The notes beneath the pieces are model-generated. The model saw only the letters and a list, made by a program, of their open reading frames with translations. It ran no database searches and was not told where the DNA came from. From Lachnospiraceae bacterium (lineage in GTDB: Bacteria; Bacillota; Clostridia; Lachnospirales; Lachnospiraceae): a stretch of 45,810 nucleotides of DNA. The position numbers and the translations under genes were made by a program. Numbering within the stretch: position 1 is the stretch's first letter; each line of letters starts with the position of its first letter. This document shows positions 15,937-24,100 of the stretch, piece by piece. The stretch is from positions 1-45,810 of the forward strand of contig CAJTFL010000029.1 of NCBI GenBank assembly GCA_910575565.1. The letters run 5' to 3'.

Positions 15937-16962
15937 CTAGTCATCTTGCGAGTACACAATGGAAATACCTGCATTATCCCGCCCCCAGGTACAGTATCCT
16001 TTATATATCTCGTCCTCGTATTCCGGGTCTTCTCCAGGGTACAGCGCAGGGAAAACGGAAACACTGGAAACACCAACTTCCGCCGGATCTCTGCTTTCCA
16101 GCACCTCCCGAATATCGCAGCGGTACAGCCCGTTATCCATATGCAGATAAAAAAACATTTCCCTTGTTGTAACCTTTGAGCCACCTATCATTTCTATATT
16201 TTCCGTCCAAGTATAAAACTCCCAGGAAACCATCTGCTCGCACAGAAATTCCACCAGCTCCTGCGCTTTCTCTGGTATGTCCTCCGCATCTCCCTTTGTC
16301 GCCAGGGAAAAGCATTCACAAAGGCCGTCTGTGTTTCCTGCCTGGGCAAGCTCTATCAGTCTTTCCATTGTATACGACCCCTCGATGGTTTCCTGCGGCT
16401 GATCTTCCACCCGATATACAATGTAAATACCCACTGGCTTTTTAGGCGCATATTCCCAAGATAATTCATTTGGATAAACCGTTATATCAGAAAAGCCCAC
16501 TAAGTCTGGCTGTACCGTGTTTTTCAACACCTCGCCAATGTCACACCGATACATTCCACTATCCGTGCTGAACTCATAGAACGAGGCCCGTGTCATAACA
16601 GCATCGCCATCCTTTCGGTCTCCCTTACCAGTTCCCGAAGAAAAATCCCATGCCGTTACATTTTCTTCTGCAAATCGGATAAACTCTTGGATCTGCTCAT
16701 AAAGTCCTTCTGCATTTTCCCGTACAGCCGGAGAAAACACCTCATAAATGGTATCAACATCCTCTGCCTCTACCAGTTTCATTAACGCCTCCATTGTGTT
16801 CCTTGGAACATTGAATGGCTTATATTCCCCGTCCACAAGCAGCTCTGTGTGTTCAGATGTCATAAGGTTCCCGATGATATTTCCATGACAGCCGCAAAGT
16901 AACACACAAAGGGTCAGCAAAAAAATCAATATACACCTTTTTTTGAAGTTTGCTGTATCCAT
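15937..16962 (-). CDS. Lipoprotein with duplicated DUF5104-like domain
   Basis: A 341-residue lipoprotein. The signal peptide ends in a lipobox LLCGC, so Cys24 would be lipidated and the protein anchored outside the membrane. Two similar domains follow. The first has ALMKLVEAEDVDTIYEVFSP and later YEFSTDSGMYRCDIGEVL; the second has RLIELAQAGNTDGLCECFS and later FYLHMDNGLYRCDIREVL. Both resemble DUF5104, a Firmicutes lipoprotein domain normally present once in about 200 residues. A surface lipoprotein in the array would meet toxins before entry. GGAGG lies 7 nt before ATG 16962. Confidence 0.7.
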   Translation of the reverse strand: MDTANFKKRCILIFLLTLCVLLCGCHGNIIGNLMTSEHTELLVDGEYKPFNVPRNTMEALMKLVEAEDVDTIYEVFSPAVRENAEGLYEQIQEFIRFAEENVTAWDFSSGTGKGDRKDGDAVMTRASFYEFSTDSGMYRCDIGEVLKNTVQPDLVGFSDITVYPNELSWEYAPKKPVGIYIVYRVEDQPQETIEGSYTMERLIELAQAGNTDGLCECFSLATKGDAEDIPEKAQELVEFLCEQMVSWEFYTWTENIEMIGGSKVTTREMFFYLHMDNGLYRCDIREVLESRDPAEVGVSSVSVFPALYPGEDPEYEDEIYKGYCTWGRDNAGISIVYSQDD

Positions 16963-17089
16963 GAAATTGCCTCCACAGTTGCTCTATTGATTAGCCGCTT
17001 TTTAGATGATAACAGCTTTCTATTTGTGTCCGTCTCTGATGAATACCATTAGCAGAAACCTTGTTTAAGAGAATATCTCGCTATCTGCC

Positions 17090-17806
17090 TTAATCAAAAA
17101 ACAGCTTTTTCAGCAGCTTACTGGAATAGATTGCAAGTGCTTCACTTTTATGCCAGATAATACGGGTAACTGCCTCCGCACAGTACAAGCTATTATCCTG
17201 GGTATCATAAGCAAGCCGGAATCCAAAGAAAAATCCATTTTTATCATGCATCAGTCCTTCCCGCACAGCCTGGATATATTCCGGCGATTTCTGTTCCAAT
17301 CCGGCTCCATACTCTAAATCCAGCAGATACTGACTGCCGACTGCCCTGCCTGCTCCATAGACAGTCTGAATGAACAGCTTAGAATAGCTTTCTGCCTCCG
17401 GGCAGTCTGGTGTGTCATTGTTTGCTACAAAGAAATGGACGGAGTATTTCTGGCCGATATACTGATGGCAGTAATAATTGCCATAAGGATATTCTGTCAC
17501 TTCAAAGCCTTCTTTTTTTAAGCAGTCCAGAAGTCCGGATACTGTCAGAGGCGGATTGTATTTGTGGTAAAAATTGGACTTTTCCTGAACAAACCTCAGA
17601 ATATGTTTTGCTTCTCCTTTTATCCTTTCCACTCCCAACATGATAAACAAAAGTCCAATCATAAGCAGGGCCACCGCTAATAAAAGAGTGTTCCTGCTAA
17701 GGCAAAAACAGATAGCCGGGATCAGGAACAACAGCGCTGCTCCAAACAGAGGCATCCCAGTCCGTAAAAATGGCCTTTGCCTGTATGTCTCATTTTTTAT
17801 ATCCAT
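17090..17806 (-). CDS. Membrane-anchored array protein, unassigned
   Basis: A 238-residue protein with two membrane helices (about 18-35 and 40-58), followed by a cytoplasmic domain of about 175 residues rich in Tyr (EVTEYPYGNYYCHQYIGQKY, about 99-118). Family unknown. It is separated from the lipoprotein gene by 127 bp with no terminator. The two-helix anchor plus soluble domain recurs in at least four array proteins. Confidence 0.65.
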   Translation of the reverse strand: MDIKNETYRQRPFLRTGMPLFGAALLFLIPAICFCLSRNTLLLAVALLMIGLLFIMLGVERIKGEAKHILRFVQEKSNFYHKYNPPLTVSGLLDCLKKEGFEVTEYPYGNYYCHQYIGQKYSVHFFVANNDTPDCPEAESYSKLFIQTVYGAGRAVGSQYLLDLEYGAGLEQKSPEYIQAVREGLMHDKNGFFFGFRLAYDTQDNSLYCAEAVTRIIWHKSEALAIYSSKLLKKLFFD

Positions 17807-17850
17807 TCTGCTGTTTCCATTCCTTTCACCTGCTCCTCAAATATTCCGGT

Positions 17851-18441
17851 TTACATCACACCATGAGATAATACCTCAAACTCAATCTTATCATCCAGCG
17901 AAGCAATTTCCGCAACCAGGTCAAGGCTCATATAATCTTCTTCCTGTCCGCTTTCAATTCCAGTCAGCCCAACCTGGATAAAAATGTTATAATACTTTGT
18001 GATTCCAGCGCTGTCCAAGGGGAGATAGTTTTCCTGTCGTTCATTTCCTTTATAGCTTACATTTCTATATTGTCCGTTTTTAATGTGGTAAGGACGATGA
18101 TTATTGTCCCGGTAAGTGAAACCGTAACTCTCATACACAACATAATAATTCCCCGTAAAATAACGGATATCGGGGAAACTGCCAACCTCCGAGGAAAGGT
18201 CTTCACTGGTTTCATCAAGATAATTTCTGAAAATAATCTCTTCAATCTGCTCCAGTATTTCCTTCCGTCTCCCTGCAAGGCGCTGATATGCTTCTTGTGT
18301 AAAACCATCATCAATAGAAATTCTGGGCTTTATCTTCAATTCAAAATTCGCATACTCATTATCAACATTTTCTTTTTCAAAGACAATCAAGTTTGGTCTT
18401 TTTTCTTCCTTTTTCTTTTTGAACTTGTCAAAAATTCCCAT
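17851..18441 (-). CDS. Unassigned soluble array protein
   Basis: A 196-residue protein starting with a basic amphipathic helix (MGIFDKFKKKKEEKR), which could touch the inner face of the membrane. The rest is mixed alpha/beta with no motif I can name. AAAGGAG lies 8 nt before ATG 18441. It follows the gene at 18473 by 31 bp and shares its operon. Confidence 0.65.
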   Translation of the reverse strand: MGIFDKFKKKKEEKRPNLIVFEKENVDNEYANFELKIKPRISIDDGFTQEAYQRLAGRRKEILEQIEEIIFRNYLDETSEDLSSEVGSFPDIRYFTGNYYVVYESYGFTYRDNNHRPYHIKNGQYRNVSYKGNERQENYLPLDSAGITKYYNIFIQVGLTGIESGQEEDYMSLDLVAEIASLDDKIEFEVLSHGVM

Positions 18442-18472
18442 GATTCAATCTCCTTTATTTTTAATATGGTAA

Positions 18473-19150
18473 TTACTTGGGCAAATAACCAGAGCCGCCG
18501 CAGGTCTTACAAACCTTTCCCACATCCACCTTCAGCAGCGGGAGTTTTTTAAGGTGCAGCCCTTTTCCCTGGCAGTCCGGACAGATCATGCAGTCTCCTT
18601 CCGGCTTTGGCGGTGTGGAACCCGGATGGGTCTCACGGTACTTCTGATACTGTCCAAATACCCGTTCCGCATCCCTTTTGAATTCTTCCTGCGTCTTTAC
18701 GCCGATCCGGTGCAGCACCCCTGTCAGCTCCATTGTTTTTTCAAAATCTTTATAGCCTTTTGAAAGACGGGTCAGAGGAATTTTTCTCTGCCGCCCATTC
18801 TCCTGGATACAGAAAACGTATCCGCCGCCTGCCCGTTCAACCTGCACCCGGCTCCCCGGTATTTCCTCCCACCGGAACCGATATTCTTCCTTACGTGAAT
18901 AGTGGAAAACCACATTTTCCATATCATATTCCGTCCAAACCAGACCCAAATAAAACACACGGTAAATGGCATAGCCCAAAAGGTCAACACACATGATTAA
19001 ACCAGCCAGAAATATCAGCCGTTCCTCATGGTGTGTCTGCGGATAGATAAACACAAAATAAAAGGCAATACCCGTCAGCGGAATGAAGAAAACCACAAAG
19101 ACCAAAAATGTAATGATTTTTGAAAACAGTCCTATTGTACATTTTTTCAT
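18473..19150 (-). CDS. Membrane PH-like protein with DnaJ-type zinc motifs
   Basis: A 225-residue protein: two membrane helices (10-32 and 43-62), a PH-like domain with YSRKEEYRFRWEEIPGSRVQ, a linker, and at the C-terminus two CxxCxGxG motifs, CPDCQGKG and CKTCGGSG, separated by about 18 residues. These are half of the DnaJ cysteine-rich repeat and would bind one zinc. It is a paralogue of 11715-12248, which lacks this zinc tail. Both start with MKKC. The zinc module is unusual outside DnaJ and suggests a protein-binding role. Confidence 0.7.
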   Translation of the reverse strand: MKKCTIGLFSKIITFLVFVVFFIPLTGIAFYFVFIYPQTHHEERLIFLAGLIMCVDLLGYAIYRVFYLGLVWTEYDMENVVFHYSRKEEYRFRWEEIPGSRVQVERAGGGYVFCIQENGRQRKIPLTRLSKGYKDFEKTMELTGVLHRIGVKTQEEFKRDAERVFGQYQKYRETHPGSTPPKPEGDCMICPDCQGKGLHLKKLPLLKVDVGKVCKTCGGSGYLPK

Positions 19151-19168
19151 ATTTACAGCCTTTCACTA

Positions 19169-19852
19169 TTACTTACAGTTTTTTGACAAATACGAAAGAC
19201 GCAACCCCTCAAAAGACCTCCCAAGAGAACTGTCCTTTTGAGATGCAAGAAATTGAACAGCCTCATTCGCTGGAAGTGGCACACCGAATTTTTTCAGCAT
19301 TTCCTCTGCTTTGTCTATGTAATGAAGTGCGTCTGGGTCATGAGCCACTATATCAGGCGACCATTCGCAGACCATTGTATAAGCGTTTTCCATCAATGTA
19401 TTCACAAGGATCATCACTAGGCCAGACTGGGCATAAAGGTTTGGAATTTCTCTCTTATCATCCGAGGATAACTGGTCTGTTTTGTTTGCCAGTATCTGGC
19501 TGGGCAGCAATTCCAAAACAGAATCTAACCAGGTTCCAATCCAATCCCCTTCTGAACCATTCGTAATTGACCATAGTTCCCGCAATATCCGTTCCCAGGC
19601 AGAAAAATCTTGCCCATAAAACAGCAAGACTTCTTCCAGGCAAAGTATGAGATAAGCAACCCGGCCACGCCCAGAAACCTTATAAAAAGGGTGAGAATAA
19701 ACCCACTGTTCTTCCTGTCGTACCGTTTTGGGTTGTAAGAATTTTATCAACCGATAAACCAGATAAAGAAAAACAGCAAAGCCCACAAACGTAGCTGCAA
19801 TTACAATCCCACCCCAAAAGCCTCTCTCTAAGAGCTGTCCTATTTTATCCAT
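19169..19852 (-). CDS. Single-pass membrane array protein
   Basis: A 227-residue protein with one membrane helix at about residues 13-37, then a cytoplasmic helical domain with SGRGRVAYLILCLEEVLLFYGQDFSAWERILRELW (about 60-94). This GRxAYLILCLE...W..vL..LW pattern occurs in several small helical proteins in immunity loci, though I cannot name the family. The start ATGGATAA overlaps the previous stop by 8 nt, the same coupling as at 6559-6566. Confidence 0.65.
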   Translation of the reverse strand: MDKIGQLLERGFWGGIVIAATFVGFAVFLYLVYRLIKFLQPKTVRQEEQWVYSHPFYKVSGRGRVAYLILCLEEVLLFYGQDFSAWERILRELWSITNGSEGDWIGTWLDSVLELLPSQILANKTDQLSSDDKREIPNLYAQSGLVMILVNTLMENAYTMVCEWSPDIVAHDPDALHYIDKAEEMLKKFGVPLPANEAVQFLASQKDSSLGRSFEGLRLSYLSKNCK

Positions 19853-20498
19853 GTAGTTCAGCCTCCGTCTTTGTTATTTCTGCTTCTACTTCCGAAAGGG
19901 CTTTCTGTACTTCCGGATTTTTGATTTTTGGCTGAATACCTTTCAGCAGGGCAAGACACTCCTGATTCCGTCGCATTTCTTTCAGCAAGTAGATTTTATG
20001 TACCAAAATATAATCATTTAGGGGAATACCACCGTATACAAGCATAATGCCAGTATCGTTTTTTATCTCTGCCTCACACTGTTCCATCTCTTTCATATAG
20101 TCCTCTGCGCTACCCCCAGATTTCCAAGCTGTATAAGCTATGTTCCACCTTGATACCACTCGCCGTTGGTGTAAATAAACGTAAACGAGATTGATTAAAA
20201 ACCATGCGACACAGACCGTACCCATAAAACCCAGAGTAAACCACCCATTTAATGTTATGCCCACCCATCCAAGCCACAGCATTTCCACCAGTGAAACAAA
20301 GAAAAACAAAATTGTTTTATATTGCTTTTTCAAGTTGGACTGGCTAATCTTCATAATGAAGAACATCAACGTCACAAAAGCCATAACTACCAAAAAAGGC
20401 AGATAATCTAAATCTTCCTCTGGGTTATATGCCACCCCCAATGAAACCATAACAGCACAAATTAAAAAAAGGCCGAAAATCTCTCTCTTATTTTTCAC
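19845..20498 (-). CDS. First gene of the immunity array, membrane protein
   Basis: A 217-residue protein with about four membrane helices in the first 110 residues and a helical cytoplasmic tail of about 105 residues rich in Glu and Lys. No family recognised. The start is GTG 20498, preceded by AAGGTGAG; the stop of the 34-codon ORF at 20495-20599 overlaps this GTG, so translation of the two is likely linked. As the first array gene it would be the most directly affected by the repeat-containing leader. Confidence 0.65.
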   Translation of the reverse strand: MKNKREIFGLFLICAVMVSLGVAYNPEEDLDYLPFLVVMAFVTLMFFIMKISQSNLKKQYKTILFFFVSLVEMLWLGWVGITLNGWFTLGFMGTVCVAWFLINLVYVYLHQRRVVSRWNIAYTAWKSGGSAEDYMKEMEQCEAEIKNDTGIMLVYGGIPLNDYILVHKIYLLKEMRRNQECLALLKGIQPKIKNPEVQKALSEVEAEITKTEAELHG

Positions 20499-20599
20499 CC
20501 CAACTCACCTTTTATTGCCTTAAAAACAAAAAACGCTCCCCGCCACACAGTTTCCTGCGAGCATAAGAGCGCCATTTTTGACGGTATAAAATTGGGCAT
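20495..20599 (-). CDS. 34-codon upstream ORF coupled to the array
   Basis: An ORF beginning MPNFIPSKMALLCSQETVWR and running to residue 34. Its TGA overlaps the GTG of the first array gene. It lacks a clear ribosome site, so it may be read by ribosomes coming from upstream or may not be translated at all. It lies in the conserved-looking block beside the CTTG tract. Confidence 0.35.
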   Translation of the reverse strand: MPNFIPSKMALLCSQETVWRGAFFVFKAIKGELG

Positions 20600-20622
20600 G
20601 ACAAAACTGCGGTGCTATAAAG

Positions 20623-20706
<84 letters not shown>

Positions 20707-20754
20707 GTTTGTCAAGCCCTCTTTCTATAAATTTTGCAAAAATACAACAGGTCA

Positions 20755-20783
20755 ATTATAGCAGAAATTTGTCTGTCATACAA
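20755..20783 (-). promoter_or_regulatory. Promoter of the immunity array
   Basis: On the minus strand TTGTAT (20783-20778), a 17-nt spacer, and TATAAT (20760-20755), with TGC just before it, an extended -10. Transcription would start near 20748, putting the whole CAAG tract in the 5-prime part of the transcript. A second -35-like TTGACA (20715-20710) lies downstream but has a poor -10. Confidence 0.65.
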
Positions 20784-20911
20784 GAGGCGTTTTGTGTCGG
20801 TTTGTAAAATATAGTACAAATATTAGTCTATCTCTGTAAATAAAACTTCCAGATTATTACAAATCACTTCATGTCAGCTAGACTTTCCAAATTTACATTT
20901 TCCGGAAAATA

Positions 20912-20964
20912 AACAAAAAACAGGCTTTTCCTCCCCACATTTTTGTGGGAAGAAAGCCTGTTTC
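20912..20964 (-). terminator. Intrinsic terminator of the conjugation operon
   Basis: CAGGCTTT (20921-20928) pairs with AAAGCCTG (20953-20960), with an inner CCCACA/TGTGGG stem; on the minus strand it is followed by a T-rich run. It directly follows the last backbone gene (TTRAP-type), so it separates backbone transcripts from the array. Confidence 0.75.
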
Positions 20965-20973
20965 TATTATATT

Positions 20974-21180
20974 CTATTCCGCTTCTGTCAACTCAAGCTG
21001 TTCAAATTCTTCATCGGTCATATCCCGCAGCTTTCCGATCACCCTGCCGGACAGCTCCAGCATATCCGTATCCTCCAGATACGGCAAAGCCCTCTCAATA
21101 TCCTCTATGACCTCGCTCCTGCTCTCCCTTGCAAAAATGCAGATTAAATTGCTTTCTTCCACGGTAAACCTTGTATCCAT
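20974..21180 (-). CDS. Transposon-transfer assisting (TTRAP-type) protein
   Basis: A 68-residue protein that matches the small TTRAP family of Tn1549-like elements: FTVEESNLICIFARESRSEVIEDI, then DTDMLELSGRVIGKLRDMTDEEF, and an acidic end. The biochemical role of the family is not established. It begins 4 bp after the 1598-residue protein's stop and is the last gene before the terminator, so it is translated from the same message. Confidence 0.75.
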   Translation of the reverse strand: MDTRFTVEESNLICIFARESRSEVIEDIERALPYLEDTDMLELSGRVIGKLRDMTDEEFEQLELTEAE

Positions 21181-21184
21181 ATCC

Positions 21185-24100
21185 TTACATCTCCCTCTGC
21201 TTATTTTTTATGTTTTCTTCCTGCTCCCTGCCCTGTCCTGCCACCTGCGCCTTTTTCTCCGCAAGGCGGGCTTTTAAGGACGGTTTTGCGGCTGGTCTGT
21301 CCTGTGCCTTTTTATTTTCCTCTTTCTGCGCTTTCTCCCCTGCGCCGTTATTCAGCACATTATCCACCATGTTGTAATTCTGTTCTTCCATTTCCTCGAT
21401 CTTGGCAAGGGGCTTATACTCCACCAGCTTTCCAAGAAACTCCATAGCCCGCTTTCGCTCCTCTGGCTCCGTTCCGTCCGAAGCTATATCAGCAAACCAC
21501 ATTGCCATATCACGGGTATCTCTCTGTTTTAAGACTTCCGCAATCTCGGATACGTTCTCCGTCATGCTCTGGTTATTGTCACGGTAAAGGGCCGTGTCAT
21601 AACCGTAGATAAAACGGTCAATCTCCACCGCAAGCTGTTCTGCAGGTGTCAGATCGGGCATACGCTTCTCCCATACCCTTGCCTCCATTTCCTCACTCAT
21701 GTTGCCGTCTATCTCCATTTCCGGCAGCTTGGCCACAAGCTCCGCAATCATTTCCATCGCCTTCGGATTCCCCTTTATGTCAGGGATATACTCTAAAATG
21801 TCAAGGTCAATCCTGTTCCCGGTTAAAATATCCATCCCCACATCCTCGAATGCTTCCGTTCCCGGCGTATGGATATTGATGCCGATTGCGGGGATTCCGT
21901 TCATGCGCTCCGGCGGTATCTGTTTCCAGATAGCCACTGCTTCCTCCACGGTAGGGATATTCTCATAGAACTCGCCCAGGTTATGAAACTCCCCACATTC
22001 CGCAACCGTCAGCGTCACTTCTGTTTCCGCCTGCTCCTGGGATAAGGACACCGGCTCTTTTTCCCTGGCCTCACGCACTCCCTCCAGATAGTCCTCCACC
22101 TGCGGGAGATAAGTTTCAAGCGTTCCCGTCCGCTGTGCGGTGATCGGGTTTATATCCACTTTCACGTCGCCGATATGGAGCGCATCCCCGTTAAATGTAT
22201 CAAACAGGACATCTTCACGCTCACTTGTGGAAAGCTCCACTGCTACGTCAAGGTCTGAGCCTTCCTGCTCCAATCCCCGGCAGCGGCTCCCCACTACTGC
22301 CACGTCCACAATCTCCGCATCAATGCCGGATTCGTCTAACTGCGCCTGCACATGGCATTTTACGGTTTCTTCAATCTCTGCCGGGTTCATTTCACTAATT
22401 TCATGGAACAGCTCATTGGTCTTTGCCTTAAAGTTTTCCACCACGTTTCCCTGTGCCTGCGGTTCGATTGCGTTTGCCGCTTCCGCTTTTTCCATCAATC
22501 CATCATAATCAATCGGTATCAGCTCATCATTGTCACGGATATTTCCCCTTGCGCCATTGTCAAAGGGATTGTCTTTCAAATCCGTCAGAATATCGTCAAG
22601 GGCTTCTCTGATACTGACATCGGGATTGTCATACACGCCCCCGTCTATCTCCTTATAATCTGCTCCCATAATGGAATAGTCATAGCCCCCGTCAACCTCC
22701 TGAATACTGATGAAGCGGTCTGCCATCTGGAAAGCAAGCTCTGTTTCCTGCTCCCCTTTTAAGGATTTCTTCATCTGCGCAAGCACCTGGTCTTTTTCAT
22801 CTCCGAGGTCAATGATCTCGTCCTCATCCTCCATATCCTCAAATAACTGTATTTTATCCGTTTTCTCCGGCTTATTCTGTTCGGATTGTGGCTCTGCCTG
22901 CTTTGCATCCGGCGTTTCTTCCTGCTCTGGCTCTGGCCGTTCTGTTTCCTGGTGTTCTTCCTTCTCCGGTTTGGGCTGTTCTGTTTGCGCTGGCTCTGGC
23001 TTCGGCTGTTCCATTTCTGCCTGCCCCGGCTCCGACTTCTGGACATCATGTCCAGAAGTGTCCGGCTCTTTCTCCTGTGCGGCAGACATTTCTTTTTCCT
23101 TCTCCAAAACTTCCCTGCGGAACATATCAATAAAACCGTCCAATACTGCCGGGTGGCTGCTTACGATCAGTTGACGGTTTACATCTATCCCATGCACAAG
23201 ATTTTCCGGAATGTAAAACTCCGCCGCCCACGCTTTGTTATCCCTCGAAAAGCGCCCATCCCATGATTCCTGCTGGAGCGTGTTGGCAAGGACAAAGGCG
23301 ATACGGTCTGAACCGTACTGCTCCGCTAAAGGCTTCACAATATCATGATTTAAGTGCATACCGTCAAAATTCTGCCGGATTGTTCCCTCAATCGCCTCTT
23401 TGCACTCCCTGTCAAATTTCCGGGAATCCAAATACTTGTCCACTTCCCCATGTTCCATCGCATATACCAGGGTATGCCCGTAGAAAGCCGGATAGCTTTT
23501 CTGTTCTGTCTTTTCAACATCCGACTTCTGGACATTATGTCCAGAAGTGTCCAGCGTTTCCTCCTGCGGCGCTTCCGGCTCTGCTTCTCCCTTTTCCGGT
23601 TCCTCTATGCCTTCCAGTTCACGCATGAAATCAGGAAGCCCGGTAAAGCCGAACGAATCTACAAAGTGTGCGCTGTTCTTTCCGTCCTCATGCAGCACCA
23701 CAATATCGCTGACCGAAAGGGAATGCCCCTTATAATCTGCCGGGTGGTCTATGTTGAATTTCTCATAGACTGCTTCCAGCGTTGCGCTCTGCGTCCGCCC
23801 TTGCAGCCCGGAAAGTTCGCCCACATAGACAAGGTTGTAATTCTCCGGCTTAATGGCATCGAGATTGTCTTTTATAATTCCCCTGCGCTTTAAAGATTCC
23901 GTGCCGGAAAACTGGAATTGCCGCATTTCAGGAATGTCCTTCAACTGATAAATGCCATACTTATCAGAATCTCCATATAAAAGCTGCGCTTCCTTATTTG
24001 CCCGGCCTTCCGCAAGTTCCTCCTGCAACGCCCGCAGGCTCTTTTCATTCTCCCAATCCGCTTTTTCAATGCCGAAAATACCCTCATACTCTGTAACCTG

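Noticed and set aside
22771..23130. A 119-codon Arg/Lys/Gln-rich open frame on the same strand as the ArdC-like gene
   Set aside because: Unlike TnpV it has no family features; it is a frame shadow of the Pro/Glu/Gln-rich linker.
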